Shown: positions 44,231 through 54,792, counted from the first letter of the stretch. The stretch is DNA of 64,000 nucleotides from Rhizobium leguminosarum bv. trifolii WSM2297 (GCF_000271845.1 NZ_JH719395.1:2199231-2263230); one strand, 5' to 3'. Translations and numbers: made by a program. The notes: a model not told the origin generated them from the letters alone.

Positions 44231-45640
44231 TTGGCATTTGATGAAATGATTACCGGGGACGAAAGTCCTCGTCCGCCTTATGAAAAATATTTTGAGTGGT
44301 ACAACAGCCAAGACCGGTCGCATCTGATTGCCAAGTCCCGCGATGCGGAAAACATCTTCCGCAAGACCGGCATCACCTTCGCGGTCTACGGCCATGCCGA
44401 CAGCTCCGAAAAGCTCATTCCCTTCGACATCATTCCGCGCATCATCTCCGCCCGCGAATGGCGCAAGCTCGCGCAGGGTATCGAGCAGCGGGTCATCGCG
44501 CTCAACGCCTTTCTGGATGATATCTACCACAAGCAGGAGATCATCCGCGCCGGCCGCGTTCCGCGCGAACTGATCGAAAACAACGTTACCTTCATCCCCG
44601 AGATGATCGGCTTCCGCCCGCCCGGCGGCGTCTACACCCATATCGTCGGCACCGACATCGTGCGCACCGGCGAGGACCAGTTCTACGTGCTGGAGGATAA
44701 TGCCCGCACGCCCTCCGGTGTCAGCTACATGCTGGAAAACCGGGAAACCATGATGCAGATGTTCCCGGAGCTCTTTCATGAGAACAAGGTGCAGCGCGTC
44801 GAGGACTATCCCTACCTCTTGCGCCAGAGCCTCGCCTCGCTCGCGCCTCCCGGCTGCACCGGCAAGCCGCGCGTCGCAGTGCTGACGCCCGGCATCTACA
44901 ATTCAGCCTATTACGAACATTCCTTCCTCGCCGACATGATGGGCGTCGAACTGGTCGAGGGCTCGGATCTGCGCGTCATCGACGGCAAGGTGAAGATGCG
45001 GACCACCCGCGGTTACGAGGCGATCGACGTGCTCTACCGCCGCGTCGACGACGACTTCCTCGATCCCCTGACCTTCCGGGCCGATTCGGCGCTCGGCATT
45101 CCCGGCATCATGGATGTCTATCGCTCCGGCAATATCACCATTGCCAACGCGCCGGGCACCGGCATTTGCGACGACAAGGCGATCTACTCCTATATGCCCG
45201 AGATCGTCGAATTCTACACCGGCAGCAAGGCGCTGCTCGAAAACGTGCCGACCTGGCGGTGTTCTGAAGCATCAAGCCTGAAATACGTGCTGGAACACCT
45301 GGAAGAGCTGGTCGTCAAGGAAGTGCACGGCTCCGGCGGTTACGGCATGCTGGTGGGACCGACGGCATCGAAGAAGGAGCGCGCCGATTTCGCCGAGAAG
45401 CTGAAGGCCAAGCCGAATAATTATATCGCCCAGCCGACGCTGTCGCTCTCCACCGTGCCGATCCTCGTCAACAAGGGCATTGCGCCGCGCCATGTCGACC
45501 TTCGCCCCTATGTGCTCGTCTCCGACAAGGTTCAGATCATTCCGGGTGGCCTCACCCGCGTGGCCCTGAAACAGGGTTCGCTGGTGGTCAATTCCAGCCA
45601 GGGCGGCGGCACCAAAGACACCTGGGTATTGGAGGACTGA
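44231..45640 (+). CDS. circularly permuted type 2 ATP-grasp protein
   Basis: A 469-residue protein from TTG 44231, which has AGGGGAG about ten bases upstream; ATG 44246 is another possible start. The family pattern is clear: FDIIPRIISAREW, GIEQRVIALNAFLDDIYHKQEI, YVLEDNARTPSGVSYMLENR, YKSYMPEIVEFY-like YSYMPEIVEFY, KEVHGSGGYGMLVGP and PVDLRPYV-like RHVDLRPYVLVSDK. Such enzymes are predicted peptide- or amide-bond ligases (family prediction, no known reaction). It is the first gene of the alpha-E/transglutaminase cluster and shares one base with the alpha-E gene. Confidence 0.93.
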   Translation: MAFDEMITGDESPRPPYEKYFEWYNSQDRSHLIAKSRDAENIFRKTGITFAVYGHADSSEKLIPFDIIPRIISAREWRKLAQGIEQRVIALNAFLDDIYHKQEIIRAGRVPRELIENNVTFIPEMIGFRPPGGVYTHIVGTDIVRTGEDQFYVLEDNARTPSGVSYMLENRETMMQMFPELFHENKVQRVEDYPYLLRQSLASLAPPGCTGKPRVAVLTPGIYNSAYYEHSFLADMMGVELVEGSDLRVIDGKVKMRTTRGYEAIDVLYRRVDDDFLDPLTFRADSALGIPGIMDVYRSGNITIANAPGTGICDDKAIYSYMPEIVEFYTGSKALLENVPTWRCSEASSLKYVLEHLEELVVKEVHGSGGYGMLVGPTASKKERADFAEKLKAKPNNYIAQPTLSLSTVPILVNKGIAPRHVDLRPYVLVSDKVQIIPGGLTRVALKQGSLVVNSSQGGGTKDTWVLED

Positions 45641-46581
45641 TGCTCGGAAGAACTGCAAACGGCCTCTACTGGATGTTCCGCTACATCGAGCGCGCCGAAA
45701 ATATCGCCCGCCTGGTCGATGCCGGACTGCGCATGTCGCTCACCCGCAGCAGCGCCGGCGACGACAACTGGGATGGTGTGCTGCAAAGTGCGGGCGTGCG
45801 CGAAGCCTATGACGAGGGCCACACCAAGCTGACGAATGCCGATGCGATCGACTATCTGCTGCGCGATCGGGCCAACCCGTCGAGCGTCATGTCCTGCATC
45901 GATTCCGGCCGCAACAATGCCCGCATGGTGCGTACGGCGCTGACGCGGGAGACTTGGGAAGCGACCAACGAATGCTGGATCGATTTGAAGTCGCTGCTCG
46001 AAAAGCGCGTCAAGCCGGCCGAAATGCCGGAGGTAATCGACGCCATCAAGCGCCGAGCCGGGCTGATCCGCGGCGCCTTCCATGGCTCGACGCTGCGCAA
46101 TGAGCTTTATAATTTTGCCCGCATCGGCACCTTCATCGAGCGGGCGGACAATACCAGCCGCATCCTCGACGTGAAATATTACGTGCTGCTGCCCTCGGTC
46201 TCGGCCGTCGGCTCCTCACTCGACAACGTGCAGTGGGAATCGATCCTGCGCTCGGTCTCTGCCCACCGCGCCTATAGCTGGGCCTATGACGGCGAATACC
46301 GGGCGATGAACATCGCCGACTTCCTGACGCTGAACGTCCAGATGCCGCGCTCGCTTGCCTATTGTTACGAGAAGATCGTCAGCAATCTCGGCTATCTCTC
46401 CCAGGATTATGGCGAGCGGCTGCCTGCCCACGATACCGCCGATGCAATCCGCACGACGCTGCAGACCAGAGCGATCCGCGACATCATGGATCAGGGCCTG
46501 CATGAATTCCTGGAGGATTTCGTCTCGCGCAACAACCAGCTCGGCGCGGAAATTTCCGACGGCTACCGGTTCTACGTTTAA
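45640..46581 (+). CDS. alpha-E domain protein
   Basis: A 313-residue all-helical protein. It opens MLGRTANGLYWMFRYIERAENIARLVDAG, as typical, with later conserved IGTFIERADNTSRILDVKYY and ILRSVSAHRAYSWAYDGEY. Its function is unknown. It always travels with the ATP-grasp and transglutaminase-like genes, suggesting a carrier or scaffold for the ligase. The start and the previous stop share one base (TGATG). Confidence 0.92.
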   Translation: MLGRTANGLYWMFRYIERAENIARLVDAGLRMSLTRSSAGDDNWDGVLQSAGVREAYDEGHTKLTNADAIDYLLRDRANPSSVMSCIDSGRNNARMVRTALTRETWEATNECWIDLKSLLEKRVKPAEMPEVIDAIKRRAGLIRGAFHGSTLRNELYNFARIGTFIERADNTSRILDVKYYVLLPSVSAVGSSLDNVQWESILRSVSAHRAYSWAYDGEYRAMNIADFLTLNVQMPRSLAYCYEKIVSNLGYLSQDYGERLPAHDTADAIRTTLQTRAIRDIMDQGLHEFLEDFVSRNNQLGAEISDGYRFYV

Positions 46582-46593
46582 GCGGATCAAAAC

Positions 46594-47418
46594 ATGAGAC
46601 TGAAGATCAGCCACCTCACCGAATACCGCTACGACGAACCGGCGCAATTCTCGCTGCAACGGCTGCGGCTGACGCCGCCGACATCAGCCGCTCAGAAGGT
46701 GCTCGGCTGGTCGCTGAACGTCGAGGGCGCCACGCCCGAGGTGGAATATGACGACCAGTATGGCAACCACGTCAACCTGGTCTCGCTGGAAGGCGCGCAG
46801 CATGTGACGCGGATTGTCGCCGAGGGCGAGGTCGAGACGGCGGACAATAACGGCGTCACCGGCCCGCATACCGGCTTCTGCCCGCTCTGGCTCTTCCTGC
46901 GCGAGACGCCGCTGACCAAGGGCGGCAGGCTGGTCAGGGACCTGATCAAGGGCATCGGCGGCGACAATGAACTCGCCCGCATGCACGCGCTGATGGCGGC
47001 AATCCATCAGACGGTCGCCTACAAGCCGGGCACCAGCAACACCGAGACGACGGCCGAACAGGCGTTGGAGAAGAAGAGCGGCGTCTGCCAGGACCATGCC
47101 CACATCTTCATTGCCGCAGCCCGCGCCCTGCAGGTGCCGGCCCGTTATGTCTCGGGCTATCTGATGATGGCGGAAAAGGTCGAACAGGCGGCGACCCATG
47201 CCTGGGCCGAGGCCCATATTCCCGGCCTCGGCTGGGTCGGCTTCGATCCGGCCAACGAGATCTGCCCGGATGCGCGTTATGTCCGTGTTGCCTCCGGCCT
47301 CTGCTACCGCGACGCCGCGCCGATTTCGGGCATGCGCATCGGCACGCCGGGCGAAACGCTGTCGGTCACCGTGAAGGTCGAGGACGGCGGGCAGATGCAA
47401 AGCCAGAGCCAGAGCTGA
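46594..47418 (+). CDS. transglutaminase-like cysteine protease/transferase
   Basis: A 274-residue protein with an N-terminal beta domain (LTEYRYDEPAQFSLQRLRLTPP) and a transglutaminase-type core. The catalytic triad is visible: Cys in KKSGVCQDHAHIFIAAARAL, His in THAWAEAHIPGLGW and Asp in VGFDPANEIC. It probably cleaves or transfers on an amide bond formed by the neighbouring ATP-grasp enzyme. It is 12 bases after the alpha-E gene. The C terminus ends in a Gln/Ser repeat (QMQSQSQS). Confidence 0.93.
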   Translation: MRLKISHLTEYRYDEPAQFSLQRLRLTPPTSAAQKVLGWSLNVEGATPEVEYDDQYGNHVNLVSLEGAQHVTRIVAEGEVETADNNGVTGPHTGFCPLWLFLRETPLTKGGRLVRDLIKGIGGDNELARMHALMAAIHQTVAYKPGTSNTETTAEQALEKKSGVCQDHAHIFIAAARALQVPARYVSGYLMMAEKVEQAATHAWAEAHIPGLGWVGFDPANEICPDARYVRVASGLCYRDAAPISGMRIGTPGETLSVTVKVEDGGQMQSQSQS

Positions 47419-47493
47419 GCGGCCCGATCGAGACAACGCTGGCTTTGGCCCGCGCGTGGTGCCGAAAGCGTTATGCCCAGATTCAAAATGATA

Positions 47494-47527
47494 GAGCCCC
47501 GCGCGTCCTATCGGATGGGCGGGGCTC
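47494..47527 (-). terminator. terminator-like hairpin after the arabinonate dehydratase gene
   Basis: GAGCCCCGC (47494-47502) pairs with GCGGGGCTC (47519-47527) around a 16-base loop. On the minus strand it is followed by TATCATTTTG. It lies about 50 bases past the dehydratase stop, and also downstream of the convergent transglutaminase gene. Confidence 0.6.
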
Positions 47528-47575
47528 CAGAAGAGCATACAGATTGCAGGCCGATCCGTCCTGAAATCTTCCAGT

Positions 47576-49315
47576 TTAGTGGCTGTCTTTGCCGACAGCG
47601 TTTCCGCGACATCCCTTGAGGAAGTCGAGGTCGGCGCCGGTGTCGGCTCCTTCGACATGCTGCTGATGCAGGAAAGCATAGCCCGATGTCGGCAGATCAT
47701 GGTTCGGCTGCCATTCGGCGAGGCGGCGCGCCAGTTCCTCGTCGGAAATGTCGAGATGCAGGCGACGGTTCGGCACATCGAGCTCGATCATATCGCCATT
47801 CTTCACCACTGCCAGCGGGCCGCCGACCGCCGCTTCCGGCGAGGTGTGCAGCACGACAGTGCCGTAGGCCGTTCCGGACATGCGGGCGTCTGATATACGC
47901 ACCATATCCAGGATGCCCTTCTTCAGCACCTTGGGCGGCAGACCCATGTTGCCGACTTCGGCCATGCCTGGATAGCCCTTCGGCCCGCAGTTCTTCATGA
48001 CCATGATGCAGGTCTCGTCGATGTCGAGATTGTCGTCGTTGATCTTCGCCTTGTAGTCGTCGATGTCCTCGAACACGACTGCCCTGCCCTTGTGTACCAA
48101 CAGATGCGGCGAGGCAGCCGACGGCTTCAGCACCGCGCCCTTCGGCGCCAGATTGCCGCGCAGCACGACGATGCCGCCCGAAGAGGTCAGCGCCTTTTCA
48201 GCCGGCAGGATGACGTCCTCGTTCCAGTTGACGACGTCCTTGACCTCGTTCCAGACGGTTTCGCCGGAGACCGTCAGCGCATCCTTATGCAGCAGGCCCG
48301 CTTCGCCGAGGCGCTTCAGCACCACCGGCAGGCCGCCGGCATAGAAGAACTCTTCCATCAGGTACTTGCCCGACGGCATCAGGTTGACGATCGTCGGAAC
48401 ATCGCGGCCGCAGCGGTCCCAGTCGTCGAGCGACAGGTCGATGCCGACGCGGCCGGCAATGGCAAGCAGATGGATGACGGCGTTGGTCGATCCGCCGATC
48501 GCCGCATTGGTGCGAATGGCGTTCTCGAAAGCCTCTTTCGTCATGATCTCGGAGGGCTTCAGGTCGTCCTTGACCATCTGCACGATGCGGCGGCCGGTCA
48601 ACTGCGCCATGACCTTGCGGCGGGAATCGACGCCCGGGATCGCGGCATTGCCTGACAGTGCCATGCCGAGCGCCTCGGCCATGGAAGCCATGGTGGAGGC
48701 GGTGCCCATGGTGTTGCAGGTGCCCGACGAACGGCTCATCGAGGCTTCCGCCTCGAGGAACTCGGCCTGCGTCATCTCGCCGGCCTTCACCATTTCGGAA
48801 AACTTCCACAGATGCGTGCCGGAGCCGACGCGTTCACCGCGGAAATAGCCGTTCAGCATCGGCCCGCCGGTGACGACGATCGACGGCAGGTCGCAAGAGG
48901 CAGCCCCCATGAGCAGCGACGGCGTGGTCTTGTCGCAGCCGACCAGCAATACGCAGCCATCCATCGGCTGGCCCCGGATCGCCTCCTCCACCGCGAGCGC
49001 GGCGAGGTTGCGGTACATCATCGCAGTCGGGCGGAAGGTGTTTTCCGATGCCGAGAATACCGGCACCTCGAGCGGGAAGCCGCCGGCCTCCCAGACACCC
49101 GCCTTCACCTTTTCGGCGAGCTCTCTCAGGTGACCGTTGCACGGGGTCATATCCGACCAGGTATTGAGAATGCCGATCACCGGCCGGCCGTCGAACAGGT
49201 CGTGCGGATAGCCCTGGTTCTTAAGCCAGCCGCGGTGATAAATCACGTCACGGCTCGTGCCCCCGTACCATTCCTGCGACCTCAGCCTGCGCGGCCATTC
49301 GGCTTTCTTTTTCAT
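47576..49315 (-). CDS. L-arabinonate dehydratase (IlvD/Edd family)
   Basis: A 579-residue dehydratase that converts L-arabinonate to 2-keto-3-deoxy-L-arabinonate. The three [2Fe-2S] cysteines, C59 (MTPCNGH), C127 (LVGCDKTTP) and C200 (SSGTCNTMG), the Mg-ligand Lys129 and the catalytic Ser480 (DARMSGTAYG) are all present. Length and these positions match the structurally solved R. leguminosarum bv. trifolii enzyme, as I recall it. It is the last gene of the chvE-led operon and 62 bases from the aldehyde dehydrogenase gene. The pathway is the non-phosphorylative arabinose route. Confidence 0.95.
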   Translation of the reverse strand: MKKKAEWPRRLRSQEWYGGTSRDVIYHRGWLKNQGYPHDLFDGRPVIGILNTWSDMTPCNGHLRELAEKVKAGVWEAGGFPLEVPVFSASENTFRPTAMMYRNLAALAVEEAIRGQPMDGCVLLVGCDKTTPSLLMGAASCDLPSIVVTGGPMLNGYFRGERVGSGTHLWKFSEMVKAGEMTQAEFLEAEASMSRSSGTCNTMGTASTMASMAEALGMALSGNAAIPGVDSRRKVMAQLTGRRIVQMVKDDLKPSEIMTKEAFENAIRTNAAIGGSTNAVIHLLAIAGRVGIDLSLDDWDRCGRDVPTIVNLMPSGKYLMEEFFYAGGLPVVLKRLGEAGLLHKDALTVSGETVWNEVKDVVNWNEDVILPAEKALTSSGGIVVLRGNLAPKGAVLKPSAASPHLLVHKGRAVVFEDIDDYKAKINDDNLDIDETCIMVMKNCGPKGYPGMAEVGNMGLPPKVLKKGILDMVRISDARMSGTAYGTVVLHTSPEAAVGGPLAVVKNGDMIELDVPNRRLHLDISDEELARRLAEWQPNHDLPTSGYAFLHQQHVEGADTGADLDFLKGCRGNAVGKDSH

Positions 49316-49377
49316 CGTCTCTGTCCTTCAGGATATTCCCGGACCGCTTCGTACGATCCGGGTCATCACACTTTGTT

Positions 49378-50811
49378 TTAAGCCAGCGTGTAGGCGGTCT
49401 TGACGGTTGTGTAGAATTCGGCGGCGTACTTGCCCTGCTCGCGCGGGCCGTAGGACGACCCCTTGCGGCCGCCGAACGGCACGTGGAAGTCGACGCCTGC
49501 CGTCGGCAGGTTGACCATGACCATGCCGGCTTCTGAATTGCGCTTGAAGTGCGTGGCATGTTTCAGGCTGGTCGTGGCGATACCGGCCGAAAGGCCGAAC
49601 GGCGTGTCGTTGGCGATGGCCAGAGCCTCGTCGTAATCCTTGGCGCGGATCACCGAGACCACCGGTCCGAAGATTTCCTCGCGCGAAATGCGCATCTGGT
49701 TGGTCGCTTCGGTAAACAGCGTCGGCTGCAGGTAGAAGCCGGGCGTCTCGCGGGAGATCACTTCGCCGCCGAAGGCCAGTTTGGCGCCTTCCTTTTTGCC
49801 GATCTCGATATAGTCGGTGTCGGTCTTCAGCTGACGCTCGTCGACCACAGGACCGATATGAGTGCCGGCCTTCAGCGCATTGTCGACGACCAAGGTCTTC
49901 AGCTTGTCGGTGAGTGCTGCGACGAACTTGTCGTGGATGCCTTCGGTGACGATCAGCCGCGACGACGCCGTGCAGCGCTGGCCGGTGGAGAAGAAGCCGG
50001 AATTGGCGGCGGCTTCGACGGCGACGGAAAGATCGGCATCGTCGAGCACGACCATCGGGTTCTTGCCGCCCATCTCAAGCTGGAACTTGCGGTTATGCTC
50101 GATGGAAGCGGCCGCGACCCGCCGGCCGGTGCCGGTCGAACCGGTAAAGGTGATGCCGTGCACATCGGGGCTTTCGAGCATCGCCTGGCCGACGACCGAG
50201 CCCTTGCCCATGACGAGGTTCAACACGCCCTTCGGCAGGCCGGCGCGATTGAGGATATCGACGATCGCCCAGGAGCAGGCCGGCACCAGTTCGGCCGGCT
50301 TAAAGACGACGGTGTTGCCGTAGCAGAGCGCCGGCGCGATCTTCCAGGCCGGGATGGCGATCGGGAAATTCCAGGGCGTGATGATGCCGATGACGCCGAG
50401 GCCCTCGCGGGTGATTTCGACGCCGATGTTCGGGCGAACCGACGGAATAACCTCGCCGGCCAGCCGCAGGGCTTCGCCTGCGAAGAATTCGAAGATCTGC
50501 GAGGCGCGGATGACTTCGCCCGTGGCCTCAGGCAGCGTCTTGCCTTCCTCGCGGGCAAGCAGCGCGCCGAGCTCGTCCTTGCGCGCCATGATCTCGTCGC
50601 CGGCCTTTTTCAGGATGACGTGGCGTTCCCAGATGCCCGAACGCGACCAGGCCGGGAAAGCCGCCTTGGCGGCAGCGATGGCGTTCTTGGTGTCTTCGGC
50701 GCTGCCGTCGGCATACAGGCCGACGACCTCGTTCGTGTCCGACGGGTTGATGTTCTTCGTCGCGTTCGAGCCGACCCATTCGCCGGCGATCAGGTTTTGA
50801 TAAATGGTCAT
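49378..50811 (-). CDS. NAD(P)-dependent aldehyde dehydrogenase, probably 2-ketoglutarate semialdehyde dehydrogenase
   Basis: A 477-residue ALDH. The cofactor region GIITPWNFPIAIPAWKIAPAL, the general base E246 (FQLEMGGKNP) and the nucleophile C280 (GQRCTASSR) are all present, with the C-terminal GGRKGSSYGPREQGKYA. The length and Gly-rich end agree with 2,5-dioxopentanoate dehydrogenases. It would make 2-oxoglutarate from the semialdehyde, the last step of arabinose use. It lies between gguC and the dehydratase gene. Confidence 0.9.
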   Translation of the reverse strand: MTIYQNLIAGEWVGSNATKNINPSDTNEVVGLYADGSAEDTKNAIAAAKAAFPAWSRSGIWERHVILKKAGDEIMARKDELGALLAREEGKTLPEATGEVIRASQIFEFFAGEALRLAGEVIPSVRPNIGVEITREGLGVIGIITPWNFPIAIPAWKIAPALCYGNTVVFKPAELVPACSWAIVDILNRAGLPKGVLNLVMGKGSVVGQAMLESPDVHGITFTGSTGTGRRVAAASIEHNRKFQLEMGGKNPMVVLDDADLSVAVEAAANSGFFSTGQRCTASSRLIVTEGIHDKFVAALTDKLKTLVVDNALKAGTHIGPVVDERQLKTDTDYIEIGKKEGAKLAFGGEVISRETPGFYLQPTLFTEATNQMRISREEIFGPVVSVIRAKDYDEALAIANDTPFGLSAGIATTSLKHATHFKRNSEAGMVMVNLPTAGVDFHVPFGGRKGSSYGPREQGKYAAEFYTTVKTAYTLA

Positions 50812-50877
50812 GGGCTGAATGAGCCTCCTTTACCGTTTACATCACGATCCGGCCACCAGACGGCCGGATCTCAAAAA

Positions 50878-51873
50878 TCAGAGCTGCCTGACGGCGATCT
50901 CTTCTTCGGCGGCGACCTTCAGCGGATTGCGCAGCGCCAGGCCGAATTCGGCGACTTCGATTTCGAAGACATCGCCTTCTTCCGCCTTGATGCCGTCGGC
51001 GAAGGAAAGCGTCGCCGTGCCGAACATATGGACATGCACATCGCCCGGAACACGGAAGATGCCGTATTTGAAATGGTGATATTCGAGATTGGCGAAGGTG
51101 TGCGACATGTTCGCTTCACCCGACAGGAAGGGCTTTTCGAAGATCACCTGGTCGCCGCGCTTGATGCGCGACGTGCCGCGGATATCATCGGGGGCGGCGC
51201 CGATGCGGATTTCCGGACCATAGGCGGCCGGGCGCAGTTTGGAGTGGGCCAGATACAGATAGTTGATCCGTTCGGTGACGTGGTCCGAAAACTCGTTCGA
51301 CAGGGCAAAGCCGATACGGAACGGCGAGCCGTCCTTGGCGATCACGTAAATGCCAGCCATTTCAGGCTCTTCGCCGCCATCGAGCGCGAAGGAAGGCGAG
51401 ACGAGCGGCGCGCCCGGGGCAGCCGTGCCGTAGCCGTTGCCCTTGTAGAACCATTCGGGCTGCACGCCTTTTTCGCCGGATTTCGGCTTGCCGTTCTCAA
51501 GGCCCATCTTGAACATCTTCATCGAGTCGGTCAGCGTTTCCTCGGCCGCCTCGGAGGTCTTCTTGTGCATGGAATCGCGGGTGGCGGCCGAGCCGAGATG
51601 GGTCAGGCCGGTACCGGTCAGATGCAGGTGGGCGGCGTCCGGATGGGTGATCGGCGGCAGGAAGCGGCCTTCGGCATAGGCCTTTTCAAGATCGACGGCG
51701 TCGCCGTAACCATGGGCCTCGATAACAGCAGCAAGCGGCTTGCCGCCGTCGGCGGCCTCCATCGCCAGCGCATAGACGCTGCCGGCATTCTTCACCGACC
51801 TGGCCGCCCCGCCCTGCTCGCGCACGGCGACGACGATCTCTCCGTTGGCACCTTTGATCTGGGAAATAAGCAC
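50878..51873 (-). CDS. gguC: GguC/AraD1-family protein (fumarylacetoacetase-like)
   Basis: A 331-residue protein from a GTG start with AAGGA eight bases upstream; an ATG further upstream is less likely. The C-terminal half has a fumarylacetoacetate-hydrolase-like fold (PEMAGIYVIAKDGSPFRIGFALSNEFSDH with metal ligands; MFGTATLSFADGIKAEEGDVF). GguC follows gguAB in Agrobacterium with no proven role. Its place between the transporter and the last two arabinose enzymes suggests it is the 2-keto-3-deoxy-arabinonate dehydratase (inference). Confidence 0.88.
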   Translation of the reverse strand: MLISQIKGANGEIVVAVREQGGAARSVKNAGSVYALAMEAADGGKPLAAVIEAHGYGDAVDLEKAYAEGRFLPPITHPDAAHLHLTGTGLTHLGSAATRDSMHKKTSEAAEETLTDSMKMFKMGLENGKPKSGEKGVQPEWFYKGNGYGTAAPGAPLVSPSFALDGGEEPEMAGIYVIAKDGSPFRIGFALSNEFSDHVTERINYLYLAHSKLRPAAYGPEIRIGAAPDDIRGTSRIKRGDQVIFEKPFLSGEANMSHTFANLEYHHFKYGIFRVPGDVHVHMFGTATLSFADGIKAEEGDVFEIEVAEFGLALRNPLKVAAEEEIAVRQL

Positions 51874-51988
51874 GACTTTGATCCTTTTCGTTCCGGCGAA
51901 GCTTAAGAAAAAGCTCCGCCTGTCCGGCTCCATCAGGAGCCGGAGTTGATCATTCATATGACTGCGAATGCGGGGCTGCGCTAAGCGC

Positions 51989-53200
51989 TCAGCCCTTGTT
52001 CTTGTTGTAGACGTCGAAGAACACGGCGGCGAGAAGCACCGCGCCCTTGACCATCTGCTGCGAGTCGGTGCCGAGGCCGTGGATCGACATGCCGTTGTTC
52101 ATGATGCCCATGATCAAGGCGCCGATGACAGCACCCGTCACTTTGCCGACGCCGCCCTGGGCCGATGCGCCGCCAATGAAGCAGGCGGCGATGACGTCCA
52201 GTTCGAGGCCGAAGCCGCCCTTGGCCGTCGCCGAGTTGAGGCGCAGCGCAACGATCAGGCCGGCGAGACCGGCCAGCAGACCCATATTGGCGAAGGTCAG
52301 GAAGGTCAGCCGCTCGGTGTTGATACCGGAAAGCTTCGTCGCCTTCTCGTTGCCGCCCATGGCGTAGATGCGGCGGCCAATCGTCGTGCGACGCGTGATG
52401 AAGGCATAAGCCGCAACCAGGGCAAGCATGATGACCAGCACGTTGGGGAAGCCGCGATAGATCGACAGCTGGTAGCCGAGCCCCAGAATGGCGAGCGAGA
52501 CAATAATGTTCTGCGCGAGGAAGAAGCCCATCGGCTCGACGTCATTGCCATGCTTCTCGTTCGACAGGCGCTTGCGCCAGGCCAGATAGAACAGGGTTAC
52601 GGCGCCGACGACCGTCAGGATGATCGAGGTCGAGTTGATGCCGCCCATATCGAAAAGGTTCGGCAGGAAGCCGATGCTGATCAGCTGGAACTCCGGCGGG
52701 AAAGGACCGATGCTGGTGCCGGTCCCCGATGCCGTCATCACGAACAGCGTCAGGCCACGGAAGACCAGCATGCCGGCGAGCGTCACGATGAAGGCCGGGA
52801 TCTTGTGATAGGCGACGAAATAGCCCTGGATGCCGCCGACAAGCGCGCCCATGGCGAGGCAGACGATAGCCGCCACGACATAGTTGGTATGCCATTGCAC
52901 CGTCATCACCCCGGCAATAGCGCCGATGAAACCGACGACGGAACCGACCGAAAGATCGATATGGCCGGCGACGATGATGAGCAGCATGCCCAGCGCCATG
53001 ATGACGATGAACGAGTTCTGCAGAATGATGTTGGTCAGGTTGAGCGGCCTGAAGAGAACGCCGCCGGTCGAAATCTGGAAAAACACCATGATCGCGATCA
53101 GCGCGATGAACATGCCGTATTCCCGGATGTTGCCGCGAACGTAGTCTCCGATCGAGACGACACGTCCTTGCTCAGCGATAGGTTGGTTGATCGGCGTCAT
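51989..53200 (-). CDS. gguB: multiple-sugar ABC transporter permease GguB
   Basis: A 403-residue RbsC/MmsB-type permease with about ten membrane helices. The conserved segments [34 protein letters not shown] and [29 protein letters not shown] (EAA-like) are clear, as is [23 protein letters not shown]. It forms the membrane channel for the ChvE-bound sugar. It overlaps gguA by four bases. Confidence 0.95.
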   Translation of the reverse strand: MTPINQPIAEQGRVVSIGDYVRGNIREYGMFIALIAIMVFFQISTGGVLFRPLNLTNIILQNSFIVIMALGMLLIIVAGHIDLSVGSVVGFIGAIAGVMTVQWHTNYVVAAIVCLAMGALVGGIQGYFVAYHKIPAFIVTLAGMLVFRGLTLFVMTASGTGTSIGPFPPEFQLISIGFLPNLFDMGGINSTSIILTVVGAVTLFYLAWRKRLSNEKHGNDVEPMGFFLAQNIIVSLAILGLGYQLSIYRGFPNVLVIMLALVAAYAFITRRTTIGRRIYAMGGNEKATKLSGINTERLTFLTFANMGLLAGLAGLIVALRLNSATAKGGFGLELDVIAACFIGGASAQGGVGKVTGAVIGALIMGIMNNGMSIHGLGTDSQQMVKGAVLLAAVFFDVYNKNKG

Positions 53201-54735
53201 TGTTTCTTCTCTCCTGAGCGCATGATGGCGCGCATGATGGTTTCCTGGCTCGCTTCTCCCTTCGGCAGTTCCGCAACGATACGCCCTTCATTCATGACGT
53301 AGATGCGGTCGCAGGTGCCAAGAAGTTCCGGCATTTCCGACGAGATCATCAGAACGGCTTTGCCGTCAGCCGCGAGCTGGTTGATGATAGTATAGATTTC
53401 GTATTTTGCACCCACATCGATGCCGCGCGTCGGCTCGTCGAGGATCAAAACATCAGGATTGGAGAACAGCCACTTCGACAGCACCACCTTCTGCTGGTTG
53501 CCGCCGGAAAGATTGACCGTTTCCTGGAAGATGCTGGAAGACCGGATGCGCAACTTCGAGCGATAGTCGGTCGCGACCCTGGATTCCTTGACGCTGTCGA
53601 TGACGGAGGCATTCGACACCGCCTTCAGATTGACGAGCGTCGTATTGTGCAGGATCGTGTCGTTGAGCACGAGGCCGAGCTGCTTGCGGTCTTCGGTGAC
53701 GTAGGCGAGACCGGCGTCGATCGCCTTGCGCACGGTGCTGACGTCGACCGGCTTGCCATGCATCAGCACGTCGCCCGAAATCTTGTGGCCATAGGCCTTG
53801 CCGAACAGGCTCATGGCGAATTCGGTGCGCCCTGCCCCCATCAGCCCGGCGATACCGACGACTTCGCCCTTGCGGACGGTGACGTTGATATTGTGCAGGA
53901 CCTGGCGGTCGCGGTGCTGCTGGTGAAAGGCGTTCCAGTTCTTCACTTCGAGAATGGTTTCGCCGATCGGGACCGAACGCGGGGGATAGCGGTCCTCGAG
54001 ATCGCGGCCGACCATGTTGCGGATGATAATGTCTTCGCTGATCTCATCGGCATGACAGTCGAGCGTCTTGACCGTCATGCCGTCGCGCAGGACGGTGATC
54101 TGGTCGGCGACCTTGCGGATCTCGTTCAGCTTGTGGGAAATAATGATCGAGGTGATGCCCTGCTTGCGGAACTCCATCAGCAGGGTGAGCAGCGCGTCGG
54201 AATCGCTTTCGTTGAGCGAGGCGGTGGGCTCGTCGAGGATGAGCAGCTTGACGCTCTTCGACAGCGCCTTGGCGATCTCGACCAGCTGCTGCTTGCCGAC
54301 GCCGATGTCGGTCACCAGCGTGTTCGGAGATTCCGACAGGCCGACCTTCCTGAGCAGCTGCTTGGTGCGGTTGAACGTCTCGTCCCAGCTGATGACGCCG
54401 CTCTTGGCATTCTCGTTGCCGAGGAAGATGTTTTCGCCGATCGACAGCAACGGCACGAGCGCCAGTTCCTGGTGAATGATGACGATGCCGATTTCTTCGG
54501 AGTCCTTCAGAACCTTGAAGTTGCGCGTCTCGCCTTCATAGACGATGTCGCCGTCATAACTTCCGGTGGGATAGACGCCCGATAGGACTTTCATCAGGGT
54601 CGATTTGCCGGCCCCGTTTTCGCCGACCAATGCGTGAATTTCACCCTTGCGAACCTTGAGGTTCACGTTCTCCAGCGCCTTGACGCCCGGGAACGTCTTG
54701 GTGATGCTCCGCATTTCGAGGATGGTATTGTCCAT
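53197..54735 (-). CDS. gguA: multiple-sugar ABC transporter ATP-binding protein GguA
   Basis: A 512-residue double ABC ATPase. In the first half the Walker A GENGAGKS is at residues 38-45, the signature-like [15 protein letters not shown] and the Walker [11 protein letters not shown] follow. The second half has a degenerate A loop (GLMGAGRTE) and the signature [15 protein letters not shown] with Walker [13 protein letters not shown]. This is the usual RbsA/MmsA arrangement. The ATG at 54733-54735 begins the family sequence; a GTG/ATG further up is open but unsupported. Confidence 0.95.
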   Translation of the reverse strand: MDNTILEMRSITKTFPGVKALENVNLKVRKGEIHALVGENGAGKSTLMKVLSGVYPTGSYDGDIVYEGETRNFKVLKDSEEIGIVIIHQELALVPLLSIGENIFLGNENAKSGVISWDETFNRTKQLLRKVGLSESPNTLVTDIGVGKQQLVEIAKALSKSVKLLILDEPTASLNESDSDALLTLLMEFRKQGITSIIISHKLNEIRKVADQITVLRDGMTVKTLDCHADEISEDIIIRNMVGRDLEDRYPPRSVPIGETILEVKNWNAFHQQHRDRQVLHNINVTVRKGEVVGIAGLMGAGRTEFAMSLFGKAYGHKISGDVLMHGKPVDVSTVRKAIDAGLAYVTEDRKQLGLVLNDTILHNTTLVNLKAVSNASVIDSVKESRVATDYRSKLRIRSSSIFQETVNLSGGNQQKVVLSKWLFSNPDVLILDEPTRGIDVGAKYEIYTIINQLAADGKAVLMISSEMPELLGTCDRIYVMNEGRIVAELPKGEASQETIMRAIMRSGEKKQ

Positions 54736-54792
54736 AGTCAAAGTTCCAGCGCCTTGCGCCGCCAAGCGGCTTGGCGATCATAAAATCGAAGA

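Noticed and set aside
49549..51906. 785-codon open frame on the plus strand opposite aldehyde dehydrogenase and gguC
   Set aside because: It spans two real genes in antisense, has no recognisable motif, and the minus strand frames have conserved active sites.
51968..53302. 444-codon plus-strand frame opposite gguB
   Set aside because: His/Asp/Arg-rich composition typical of antisense to a membrane protein gene; no family features.
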